From the NCBI GenBank assembly GCA_964530325.1, contig CAZHAX010000032.1:1-17535 (forward strand): a stretch of 17,535 nt of DNA, in the 5' to 3' direction. Source of the stretch: CAZHAX01 sp964530325. GTDB lineage: Bacteria > Chloroflexota > Anaerolineae > B4-G1. A program made the translations under genes and the position numbers. Shown one piece after another: positions 8,113 to 15,931 of the stretch; the stretch's first letter is position 1, and each line of letters starts with the position of its first letter. A model generated the notes under the pieces. It was not told where the DNA came from. It saw nothing but the letters and a program-made list of their open reading frames with translations, and ran no database searches.

Positions 8113-8229
8113 GGCTGCACTGATCTATGGGTCCTCTGACTTGATCTCCCGGAGCCGTGCCGCAGTGTGTACTGTTCACCACGATGAGGTTCTCTAACCT
8201 GGCGAGTGGCGGTGGGGACATTCGTACTA

Positions 8230-8258
8230 TTGCTGCGCGGGCGGCGGCGTAGTAGAAT
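8230..8258 (+). promoter_or_regulatory. Putative sigma-70 promoter for the secreted protein gene
   Basis: TTGCTG (8230-8235) and TAGAAT (8253-8258) are separated by exactly 17 bases, a good fit to the housekeeping -35/-10 pattern. Transcription would begin near 8265. The region 8113-8339 before the gene holds no other convincing gene; a small AGGTT/AACCT stem-loop at 8187-8200 lacks a T-run. Confidence 0.5.
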
Positions 8259-8325
8259 CATAGAGAGAACGGGCGAGTGGAGCCTGAACTCACTGTGTGC
8301 TCCGATTGCGGAGCCGCGGCAGGAT

Positions 8326-8330
8326 GGAGG
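8326..8330 (+). promoter_or_regulatory. Ribosome binding site suggesting a GTG start at 8340
   Basis: GGAGG lies nine bases before in-frame GTG 8340 and 15 bases before ATG 8346. The spacing favours 8340. Both starts give essentially the same signal peptide. Confidence 0.45.
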
Positions 8331-8339
8331 CCTTGCTTG

Positions 8340-9833
8340 GTGCCTATGAAGCGGTTGATGCGCCTTCTGGTCCCTGGGCTGATTCTACTCGCGCTGGTGT
8401 TCTGTGGGCTCTCGGTTGCCAGCACCAGGGCTGAGGAGACGGCGATTCTCTCCGGCCGCGTCACCGCCGAGGGCAGCGGGGCCGGAATCGACGGCGTCCT
8501 GGTGTTTGAGGCAACCACAGGCCTTTGGCGCCAAGACAATACGTCCGGCGGAGGCTACTACAGCATCGACATCAGCGGCTACTCGAGCGTGCACCTGGTG
8601 GCGTCGCACGCCAGCTACGCCACGGCGCACGACTACGCCGCGCCGGTGCCGGGGACGCGCGACTTCGTTCTGACGACCGACAAGGGGACGATCAACGTCG
8701 AGGTCAGAGACCTGGAGGACCATTCTCTGATCGCAGGGTTCGATGTCCTTCTCATGGCGGACAGCGTCTATGGTACCGGCTTTGCGTCAGGCTCCACTGA
8801 CGATGGGACCGGCACACTAACCAACCTGGCGCCCATGACCTACTTCGTGCACGCCTTCCCCCAGGACGGGCCTGGAGGATACTTCGATGGCCGAGTGGCG
8901 AACATCACCATAGATGGCGATGGCGACGTCGAGAACGTGACCATCTATCTCACTGACGAAGGCGGCATCATGAACGGCCGCGTCGTCGACGAGTACGGCG
9001 GAGCGGTCTCTGGCGCGCTGGTCTATCTGAATGGGAGCGCGGAGGGCGGGGGGGCGAGCACCTGCAGCACAGCGACCAATGGCAGCGGGTACTTCAACTG
9101 TCCGCTCGCCGGTGGCAACTACGACGTGCATGTCAGCAACGTGCCGGGCTACCCCAACTACCTCAACTACACAGTGCCGGTGAGCAATGGGCAGACCAGC
9201 TACCCGGTGTTCCAGCTTTTCAAGGGAGGCGTGACGCTCACCGGGCAAGTGACCAACCTGGCCGGCGAGCCACTCGAAAGCGTCACCATAGATCCATTTC
9301 CGTGGTTCGACCCCGGCACCTGGGGCCGGCAGTACACGAATTCCGAGGGCATGTTCTCCTTCACGCTGCTGGTGGCCGGCACCTACCAGATATTCGCCCA
9401 CGCATCAGGGTATGAGGATACGGACATCGTCACCGATCTCTACAACGGGTCGAACGTGGTGAACTTCGTGCTGTACTCTGAGACCGAGCTGCTTGTCGTC
9501 TCTCCCGACTCTCTGTTCGTTCTTGGCGACCACGACGGATCGGTGCTCAGCAAGTCCTTCGACACGCTCAATGGTGGGGCTAGCGGTACCTTCACCTGGA
9601 CGGCGAGTTCGGTTTCTGCGCCAGGTAACCTGGTAACGGTGACCACTGCGAGCGGCAGTGAGGGGGACCCAGTAATGGTCGACATCGACCCTGGCGGCTT
9701 GGTCGTTGGTGCCACCTACACGGGCACACTCACGGTGGCGGGCTCCGGAAGCGCGGGAACTCGGGAGGTGCCAATAGAGGTGCTGGTTGTGGAGGACATC
9801 CACAACGCGTTCCTGCCGATAGCGATGAAGTAG
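8340..9833 (+). CDS. Secreted beta-sandwich repeat protein (CarboxypepD_reg-like domains)
   Basis: This is a protein of about 497 residues with an N-terminal signal peptide: basic MPMKRLMRL, a long hydrophobic core, and a likely signal peptidase I site near ASTRA-EE. The mature part looks like four carboxypeptidase-regulatory-like (transthyretin-type) modules. Repeated signatures such as LSGRVTAEGSGAGIDGVLV, MNGRVVDEYGGAVSGALVYL and LTGQVTNLAGEPLESVTI are each followed by a GxYxI/V-type strand. A BACON-like sandwich follows, near SFDTLNGGASGTFTWTA to TYTGTLTVAG. The protein ends in HNAFLPIAMK, a tail I associate with secreted Chloroflexota proteins. No enzyme motif is visible; a structural, adhesive or glycan-binding role outside the cell is plausible. 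It has its own promoter and terminator. ATG 8346 or GTG 8277 are alternative starts. LVFC in the signal is a poor lipobox. Confidence 0.75.
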   Translation: MPMKRLMRLLVPGLILLALVFCGLSVASTRAEETAILSGRVTAEGSGAGIDGVLVFEATTGLWRQDNTSGGGYYSIDISGYSSVHLVASHASYATAHDYAAPVPGTRDFVLTTDKGTINVEVRDLEDHSLIAGFDVLLMADSVYGTGFASGSTDDGTGTLTNLAPMTYFVHAFPQDGPGGYFDGRVANITIDGDGDVENVTIYLTDEGGIMNGRVVDEYGGAVSGALVYLNGSAEGGGASTCSTATNGSGYFNCPLAGGNYDVHVSNVPGYPNYLNYTVPVSNGQTSYPVFQLFKGGVTLTGQVTNLAGEPLESVTIDPFPWFDPGTWGRQYTNSEGMFSFTLLVAGTYQIFAHASGYEDTDIVTDLYNGSNVVNFVLYSETELLVVSPDSLFVLGDHDGSVLSKSFDTLNGGASGTFTWTASSVSAPGNLVTVTTASGSEGDPVMVDIDPGGLVVGATYTGTLTVAGSGSAGTREVPIEVLVVEDIHNAFLPIAMK

Positions 9834-9866
9834 ACAGGCTGCAAGTCATCGCCACTCTTGCTGGCA

Positions 9867-9898
9867 GGCCACCCTGGTAATCGAGGGTGGCCTTTTGT
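9867..9898 (+). terminator. Intrinsic (Rho-independent) terminator
   Basis: GGCCACCCT (9867-9875) and AGGGTGGCC (9884-9892) form a perfect nine-base stem around an eight-base loop, followed by TTTTGT. It lies 33 bases after the stop of the secreted protein gene and should end that transcript. Confidence 0.88.
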
Positions 9899-9970
9899 CG
9901 TAGTGCCGGGTCAGCGAGTGCGACCAGGGGTGGCCGGGCCGCCGGGGACGGCAGTACCGGGCTAGAATCA

Positions 9971-9999
9971 TTGACAGGAGTGGTGCCGCGTGATACAAT
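9971..9999 (+). promoter_or_regulatory. Near-consensus extended -10 sigma-70 promoter
   Basis: A perfect TTGACA -35 (9971-9976) is followed after 17 bases by TACAAT (9994-9999). A TG one base upstream of the -10 (9991-9992) gives an extended -10 element. Transcription would start near 10006, leaving a leader of about 45 bases before ATG 10051. It directly follows the terminator, so it marks the start of a new transcription unit. Confidence 0.75.
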
Positions 10000-10050
10000 C
10001 GGCGCGGCCAAGCGTGGGACGGCCTCTCACCAGCATGGCGAAGGCGCCAG

Positions 10051-11025
10051 ATGAAACTGATCATCCAGATCCCCTGCTTCGACGAGGAGCAGACGCTGCC
10101 CCAGACGATTCGCGATTTGCCGCGTGAGCTGCCGGGCGTAGAGGAGGTCGAGCTCCTGGTTGTGGACGACGGGAGCACAGACCGCACGGCCCAAGTCGCG
10201 CGCGAGTTGGGCGTGGACCACATAGTGAGGCTGAAACGCAACCGAGGGCTGGCATATGCCTTCAACGCTGGCCTGGAGAGCGCACTGAGCGCCGGGGCCG
10301 ATCTGATCGTTAACACAGATGCGGACAACCAGTATCGCGGCGAAGACGTCGACGCCTTAATCGAGCCGATCCTGCGCGGCGAAGCCGATCTTGTCGTCGG
10401 TGACCGGGGCGTGGCAGGCCTCGAGCACTTTTCCCCGCCGAAGCGCCTTCTCCAGCGCCTGGGGAGCTGGGTGGTGGGGCGGGCCGCTGGGATGCGGATC
10501 CCGGACGCCACCAGCGGCTTCCGGGCCTTCACCCGCGAGGCCGCCCTGCGCCTTACGGTGCTGGGCGACTACACCTACACACTGGAAACGCTGATCCAGG
10601 CAGGTGCGCGCGGCATGGCGGTTACCTTCGTCCCGGTGCGCACCAATCCGCAGACGCGGCGGTCGCGCCTCATGAGTAGCCTGCCATCATTCCTGGCGCT
10701 GTCGGCTGTTGCGATCATGCGCTTCTATACCATGTATCGCCCCCTGCGGGTGTTCACCGCGCTGGGGGCGGTCCTAGTAACGGGTGGCGCGGCGTTGGGA
10801 TTGCGTTTCCTGTACTACCTCCTGCAAGGGGTGGGCAGCGGCCACGTGCAGTCGCTGATTCTCGCGGCCATTCTGGCGATAGTCGGGTTCCAAGTGTGCC
10901 TGATCGGCCTGATAGCAGACCTGGTCCGGCTTAACCGCAAGATGCTGGAGGAGGCGCTCCTGCGTGTCCGCCGCACGGAACTGGCGGATCAGGTGGCGGG
11001 ACGAGGCCGAGATACCCTTTCATGA
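10051..11025 (+). CDS. DPM1-like GT2: polyprenyl-phosphate sugar synthase with two C-terminal membrane helices
   Basis: This 324-residue protein opens with MKLIIQIPCFDEEQTLPQTI, then LLVVDDGSTDRT (35-46), the NRGLAYAFNAGL segment (64-75) and a DxD-type metal site in NTDADNQY (88-95). DATSGFRAF follows in the second half. These are hallmarks of dolichyl/polyprenyl-phosphate mannose or glucose synthases. Two hydrophobic helices at about 232-258 and 266-290 anchor it in the membrane. The expected reaction is transfer of a hexose from a nucleotide donor to undecaprenyl (polyprenyl) phosphate at the inner face, making a lipid-linked sugar for GT-C enzymes. The next gene is GT-C-like and coupled through an ATGA overlap, which fits. 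An AAGG six bases before ATG 10051 serves as ribosome site. The sugar identity is unknown. Confidence 0.88.
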   Translation: MKLIIQIPCFDEEQTLPQTIRDLPRELPGVEEVELLVVDDGSTDRTAQVARELGVDHIVRLKRNRGLAYAFNAGLESALSAGADLIVNTDADNQYRGEDVDALIEPILRGEADLVVGDRGVAGLEHFSPPKRLLQRLGSWVVGRAAGMRIPDATSGFRAFTREAALRLTVLGDYTYTLETLIQAGARGMAVTFVPVRTNPQTRRSRLMSSLPSFLALSAVAIMRFYTMYRPLRVFTALGAVLVTGGAALGLRFLYYLLQGVGSGHVQSLILAAILAIVGFQVCLIGLIADLVRLNRKMLEEALLRVRRTELADQVAGRGRDTLS

Positions 11026-13493
11026 GCCGTCGCTGGACCGCTGTGCTCCTCTGCGCAGGTGCCTCAGTGCTGGCTGGCTGCGCTCCGCTTGTAGACCGAG
11101 ATCAGCCGACGGTGGAGCCCGTCTCCCCGATCATACTCGAAGCTGGTCACCCCGTCGGCCAGACCTTCGTGGCCAGTCACGCGGGCTTGAGCGGAGTGGA
11201 GGTCTGGCTCGGGCCGATGCAGTCGAGCCCAGGGGAGATCCGTCTGCATTTGCGCTCCGGTGTGCAAGCGGAAGACGATCTGGCAACAGCCTCGCTCTCT
11301 CTGGCACAGGTTACCTCGAAGGGGTTCTACCGCCTCTCTTTCTCTCAGTTGAACGACTCCCACGGCAACTACTACTACTTCTACCTGGACACGTCAGCGG
11401 ATGGGGCGACCGAGGTGGGCGCCGGGCCCGGTGGCAGTTACATCAATGGCGCGCTCCACCAGGATCACGAGCCGGTTGATGCCCAGATGGCTTTCCGACT
11501 CGTGTATGACGCCGGGGGAGTTCTGCTGGGCCTGGTGCAGGCTGTGCCGGGGGGCGTGTTCGTGTTGGTGGCGGCAGGCCTTCTGTACGTCGTACCTGGC
11601 TGGGCTCTGCTGGCCTGGCTCCTGCCGGACAGGGGATGGCCGTGGGCCATCAAGCTAGGAGTGGCCGCCAGCTTGAGCCTGGCGCTCTACCCGCTGCTGC
11701 TTATCTGGACTAGCGTTCTTGGTCTGCGAGCCGGGGCGCTTCACGGCTGGCTGCCGGCGGCCGTCGGGGCAGGGATTCTGCTCTGGCGCTATCGCATGTC
11801 GCGCCCTGCTGTGGCGTGGCAGCGCTTGCGAAGCTGGTCTCGCTCCGAGGCGCTCTGGCCGGATACCGCCTTTGTGCTCATCGCTCTGCTTCTGTTCGCG
11901 TCTCGCTTGCTGGCAGTTCGCTCGCTCGAAGCGCCCATGTGGGGGGACTCCTACCAGCACAGCGTGATGTCCCAGCTGCTGGTCGACAACGGCGGGCTAT
12001 TCGCCTCGTGGCAGCCGTATGCTCCCTATGAGAGCCTGACAGTGCACTTCGGCTTCCCCGCGGCGGTGGCGGCATTCAGCTGGACTAGTGGAACGGACGC
12101 GGCCGCGGCAACCCTTCTCGTGGGTCAGATCGCCGGGGTTCTTGCCGTGCTGGCACTCTATCCGCTCGCCCTGCGTGTCAGTGGTGGCAATCGCTGGGCG
12201 GGGGTTGGCGCGGTGCTCGTGGCCGGTCTGCTGTCTCCCATGCCCGCCTATTACGTCAACTGGGGCCGATACGCGCAGCTGGCAGGGCAGGCCGTGTTGC
12301 CCGGGGCGCTGTGGCTTGTCTGCGAGGCTCTACGCGGGGAGGGCCGGGCCTGGCGGGCGAATCTTCTTGCCGGCGTCAGTCTGGCCGGTATGTCGGTCAC
12401 GTACTACCGAATGCCGTTCTACTACGTCGTGTTCCTGGCAGCGTGGCTGATAGGCTGGGGTGTGCCGGCCTGGCGGTCGGACGTGCGCCGTTGGCTTCGC
12501 GGGCTGGGAGTCCTGATTCTCACGGGCGGGCTGGCGCTGGCGATATCTGCGCCCTGGTTCCTCCGTCTCGCTGGCGGGCACCTTGCGGGCGCGCTGGTGG
12601 ACGGATCCGCTGGTGCCTCATCCCTGGATCGCGTTCTGCTGGACTATGCGATCTGGCGAGATATCCTGTTCTATGTGCCAGGGCCACTCCTGTTGCTGGC
12701 GGCAGTATCACTGGTGTGGTGCCTCATCGAGAACAGGTGGAATGCCGCGTCGGTCGGCCTGTGGGCCCTTGGGTTGTCGGGCCTGCGGGCAGCCACCCTC
12801 ATAGGCCTGCCGGGTGCGGACTTGATGCAGAGCTTCGCCGTGTTGATCGCCTTCTACATTCCGATTGGACTCCTGGTTGGCTGGCTTGTAGCACGTCTCG
12901 GCGAGCTGGCGCGAAGGTTGGGGTCACGCGGAGAAGGCATCGCTGCAGCTGTAGTGCTTGTGACCGCGGCCTGGGGAGCGGTGGCCCAGATCGACCTTGT
13001 ACAGGCGTCTGCCTTCGCCCTGGTAACGCGCCCTGACGTCCGGGCCATGACCTGGATCAGGCAGAACACGCATCCAGGCGATCGCTTCCTGGTGGAGGCC
13101 TTCCGCATCTACGGGGGAGTCACGGCCGTCGGTTCCGACGCGGGGTGGTGGATACCGCTGTTGGCTGGACGAGAGAATACAATGCCGCCCCAGTACGCGT
13201 TGATGAACGAGGTCCCTGCCAGGCCCGAATACAGCACGGCCGTGGTAGATCTGGTGGCGGCGTTGGAAAGCGACTCCCCGGTATCCCCACAGGGCCTGCA
13301 GGTCCTGTGTGATTGGGGGATAACTCACATCTATGTTGGGCAGGGTCAAGGCGAGATTGGTCTGGGGGCGGTGCAGCTCTTCTCACCCAAGGACTTGGCG
13401 GAGAGCCCTTGGTATGCCACCGTGTACAGAGAGGACAGGGTTCGCGTCTTCGCGCTGAAGGCCGAGTACTGCGAGGGGATGATCACCCCTTGA
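11022..13493 (+). CDS. Large GT-C-like membrane protein with lipobox-like N-terminus and beta-sandwich
   Basis: This 823-residue protein starts in an ATGA overlap with the upstream stop. The N-terminus, MSRRWTAVLLCAGASVLAGC, ends in a good lipobox (LAGC, C20). Residues about 35-163 look like an extracytoplasmic beta-sandwich (HPVGQTFVASHAGLSGVEVW, GFYRLSFSQLNDS). Hydrophobic segments run from about 168 to 660 and include MWGDSYQHSVMSQLLVDNGG (306-325) and YYVNWGRYAQLAGQ (410-423), typical of large bacterial GT-C-like proteins with an acidic first-loop site. A soluble C-terminal domain has DVRAMTWIRQNTHPGDRFL and SDAGWWIPLLAGR. It probably uses the lipid-linked sugar made by the preceding enzyme on the outer membrane face. 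The N-terminus may instead be an uncleaved first helix. No characterised homologue comes to mind. Confidence 0.7.
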   Translation: MSRRWTAVLLCAGASVLAGCAPLVDRDQPTVEPVSPIILEAGHPVGQTFVASHAGLSGVEVWLGPMQSSPGEIRLHLRSGVQAEDDLATASLSLAQVTSKGFYRLSFSQLNDSHGNYYYFYLDTSADGATEVGAGPGGSYINGALHQDHEPVDAQMAFRLVYDAGGVLLGLVQAVPGGVFVLVAAGLLYVVPGWALLAWLLPDRGWPWAIKLGVAASLSLALYPLLLIWTSVLGLRAGALHGWLPAAVGAGILLWRYRMSRPAVAWQRLRSWSRSEALWPDTAFVLIALLLFASRLLAVRSLEAPMWGDSYQHSVMSQLLVDNGGLFASWQPYAPYESLTVHFGFPAAVAAFSWTSGTDAAAATLLVGQIAGVLAVLALYPLALRVSGGNRWAGVGAVLVAGLLSPMPAYYVNWGRYAQLAGQAVLPGALWLVCEALRGEGRAWRANLLAGVSLAGMSVTYYRMPFYYVVFLAAWLIGWGVPAWRSDVRRWLRGLGVLILTGGLALAISAPWFLRLAGGHLAGALVDGSAGASSLDRVLLDYAIWRDILFYVPGPLLLLAAVSLVWCLIENRWNAASVGLWALGLSGLRAATLIGLPGADLMQSFAVLIAFYIPIGLLVGWLVARLGELARRLGSRGEGIAAAVVLVTAAWGAVAQIDLVQASAFALVTRPDVRAMTWIRQNTHPGDRFLVEAFRIYGGVTAVGSDAGWWIPLLAGRENTMPPQYALMNEVPARPEYSTAVVDLVAALESDSPVSPQGLQVLCDWGITHIYVGQGQGEIGLGAVQLFSPKDLAESPWYATVYREDRVRVFALKAEYCEGMITP

Positions 13494-15931
13494 GTGGTCA
13501 GCAGACGCTGTGCAGAAGCGTCGCCATGTGGCTCGTATTCAGCCTGGCGCTGACCGTCTTCCCGGAGCTGGCGGGGGCAGTCGCAGGCACGTCTTCGCCG
13601 TTTGCAGTGCGGGTTGCCCGGCTTGCGTTCTTCTCCGGAGTGCTGGGCGCAGCATGGCTCACTCAGCCGCGCCCCCTTGGCGGCGCTCGTTGGCGATGGC
13701 CATGGGCATCGCTGGCTGTGCTTGGCCTGGGTCTGGGCGGGGCGCTCGTCTACTGGCAGATCAGGTCCGCTTGGGCTGGGTGGGTGTTTCTGGGCTGCTA
13801 CTACGTGCTGCTGCTCGGCCTGGATGCAGCCCTCAGCAAGCGTGGCGGCATAGTCCGACGCTGGGCAGCGCGCGGCCTGCTCGTGCTCGGAGCGGGGGCG
13901 ACGCCTGTCGCCATTGCGGAGGTGGAATCGCGCTTCGCCGATGAGGAGTTCTTCGCCCTTGTCACCGTGGTTGTCGCGGCTGTGTGTTGGCTCCTCCTAG
14001 TTCTCGCCCGAGCTCTTCTCGTCAGCCGTGGGAAGGCGCCGGTCTGGTCTGGTCCCGTAGCGAACACCCGCACTGTCGGCATCGCGCTGCTGCTTGTGTG
14101 GTTTGGCGGACTCTGCGTGGTTGTGCGTGCCTACCAGCACAGCTTCTACCCCCCCGAGGCTCCGCAGTTCGACGGGATATCTGCCGACTCGCCATTCATC
14201 TGCGGCACCGTGGAGCCCGACGGGCAGGTCTACGACGGGGAAACAGTGTTCGGGGCTCTGCTGGAGGCGATTGAAGCGAATCCTGACAAGGGCCCTCCCG
14301 AATACGCCGTGCTGGCTCTGGGCACCGGTGAGGCGAGGTGGGCCGGTGAGTTCCGAGATGGCCTGCTGGGCGAAGCTTCAGAGGGCCGCTTCGCCGGCGC
14401 CTCCAACAGCATGAAATCGGCGCAGTACGAGGCTGCCCTGCGAGCCTACTACCTGCCGCTCGTCGAGGCTGTATTCCCTGGCTTGCTGACGACCGATGAT
14501 CTTGTCACAGTGCGGCAATGGCTCCAGCAGGTGAACGAGCGGGCCATGACGGTCGAGTGGGTCGACCTGATGTATGGGCTGGCCCTGGCCGAGTGGCCTG
14601 ATGGCCCCTACGAGAACCAAGAGATCGGTGCTGGCCTACTGTCCGTACTCGAGTTGCATGGCCTGTCTGCACCGCATCTGTCCGCCGCCAACGCGGCCTA
14701 CTTGGAGGACAGCGGGGGCGGTTGGGATTCCCGGTGGCGCAACAACGACGACGCTTTCGGCTATCAGTCGCTGTGGATCACCAACGCCTATTTCCAGTCG
14801 CTGCGCACGGGGAGGAACAGGTCACCCAACGTCGGCCTTTCCTTCGAATGGCTCCTGCTACAGACTCTACCAGACGGTGCGCCGTTGAGATACAACCACC
14901 GCGACTACCATTCCGTGGCCAGCAGCGCCTATCTGGCGGCCACCTTGTTGGAGGACCCTCAGTACGTGTGGCTGGCGGGTCGGGCACTGGATGGGGCCGC
15001 GGATGCGGGTGTGTTCCCGCTTGTTCAACCCGGCGTGGAGAGCCCGGTGTCCATGCTCGGCAGTTCGCCGACCGTGGGATCATGCATCATGTACGGAGAG
15101 TCTGGGCTGCCCAATCAAGCAGGGCCGCTGGCGCCGGACAAGATCGTCTTTCGCGATGGATGGGCTGAGGATTCCGCGTACGTGCTACTCAACCTGCGCT
15201 TCACGGGCTGGCATCGCTATAGGGCCACGAACACCGTATCGCTGGTCTATCAGCGTGGCGCTCTGGCCGCCGATGCGCTGGACGAGCCGAACTACGGCTG
15301 GCTGCCCGTCGGCCGTAGCGCGTTTCGCGACAAGCGGGTGCCACGAGAAAACCTGAACGGACTGCTCGTGCAGCCTCGTGGAATGACCCGGGTACTGAGT
15401 GATCTCACCGGCATCGGAGTTCGCTACGCGCAGGATCCGCCGCACTACGCAGAGGTGGCGGCGTTCGAGACTGGCGAACAGCTCGATTGGTCGCTGACGC
15501 GGATCACGGACTGGCAGGGCTGGCAGCACGATCGCTACGTCTTCTTCTTCCACGATGGTGGACCGATAGCTGTAGTAGACCAGGCCAGTGGTCCGCCTCA
15601 GAGCCGGGCGGCCCTCTCCTGGAACCTAGTTGGCGCAGGCGCCGTGGAGGACCAGCGCATTGCTCTGAGGGAGGGAGATAGTCGCGCCGAGTTCGTCATC
15701 CTTCCGCTGGACGGCGGGGATGGCCGTATTGAGGTGGCTTCCGAGCCGGGTGGCGACTCCAACTCGCGTGTGGTATACTACTCGCCCGCTGGCGGCCGCC
15801 TGGAGGTAGTGACGCTCTTCCTCCTGGGGGACTGGGTGGGCGCGGAGGTTGAGTACGATCCGGCTGGCCAGGCCGTGCTTGTCGGGCAAGACGAGGCGCG
15901 GGTGAGCGTGCCCGTGGGGCGAGTGCCATAG
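13490..15931 (+). CDS. Multi-spanning membrane protein fused to heparinase II/III-like lyase domain
   Basis: The preferred start is TTG 13490, which overlaps the upstream stop as TTGA and has GAGGGG 11 bases before it; this gives 813 residues. ATG 13526 (801 residues) is the alternative. About seven hydrophobic segments fill residues 12-215. The rest, about 220-813, should face outside. The middle (about 245-510) looks alpha-helical, like the alpha/alpha toroid of polysaccharide lyases, with RWRNNDDAFGYQSL (415-428) and RYNHRDYHSVASSAYL (467-482) offering Asn, Tyr and His candidates for catalysis. The C-terminal part, with DKIVFRDGWAEDSAYVLLNL and GWHRYRATNTVSLVY, matches the beta domain of heparinase II/III-like proteins. 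It may cleave or trim a uronate-containing glycan during synthesis or export. Activity is unproven and the catalytic residues are tentative. Confidence 0.72.
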   Translation: MSGQQTLCRSVAMWLVFSLALTVFPELAGAVAGTSSPFAVRVARLAFFSGVLGAAWLTQPRPLGGARWRWPWASLAVLGLGLGGALVYWQIRSAWAGWVFLGCYYVLLLGLDAALSKRGGIVRRWAARGLLVLGAGATPVAIAEVESRFADEEFFALVTVVVAAVCWLLLVLARALLVSRGKAPVWSGPVANTRTVGIALLLVWFGGLCVVVRAYQHSFYPPEAPQFDGISADSPFICGTVEPDGQVYDGETVFGALLEAIEANPDKGPPEYAVLALGTGEARWAGEFRDGLLGEASEGRFAGASNSMKSAQYEAALRAYYLPLVEAVFPGLLTTDDLVTVRQWLQQVNERAMTVEWVDLMYGLALAEWPDGPYENQEIGAGLLSVLELHGLSAPHLSAANAAYLEDSGGGWDSRWRNNDDAFGYQSLWITNAYFQSLRTGRNRSPNVGLSFEWLLLQTLPDGAPLRYNHRDYHSVASSAYLAATLLEDPQYVWLAGRALDGAADAGVFPLVQPGVESPVSMLGSSPTVGSCIMYGESGLPNQAGPLAPDKIVFRDGWAEDSAYVLLNLRFTGWHRYRATNTVSLVYQRGALAADALDEPNYGWLPVGRSAFRDKRVPRENLNGLLVQPRGMTRVLSDLTGIGVRYAQDPPHYAEVAAFETGEQLDWSLTRITDWQGWQHDRYVFFFHDGGPIAVVDQASGPPQSRAALSWNLVGAGAVEDQRIALREGDSRAEFVILPLDGGDGRIEVASEPGGDSNSRVVYYSPAGGRLEVVTLFLLGDWVGAEVEYDPAGQAVLVGQDEARVSVPVGRVP

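Noticed and set aside
8187..8200. AGGTT/AACCT stem-loop as terminator for the GT2 gene
   Set aside because: It has only five base pairs, no T-run, and lies 75 bases after the stop.
8340..8420. Lipobox in the secreted protein (LVFC)
   Set aside because: The residue before Cys is Phe, which does not fit the small-residue rule, and a normal signal peptidase I site is nearby.
9846..10532. 228-codon open frame on the - strand
   Set aside because: It lies antisense to the terminator, promoter and DPM1-like gene, and its translation is rich in Arg, Ser and Pro with no motif. It is a by-product of GC-rich coding DNA.
13313..13489. N-terminal extension of the lyase-fusion protein to 13313
   Set aside because: It overlaps the conserved C-terminal domain of the upstream protein and has no membrane or signal character.
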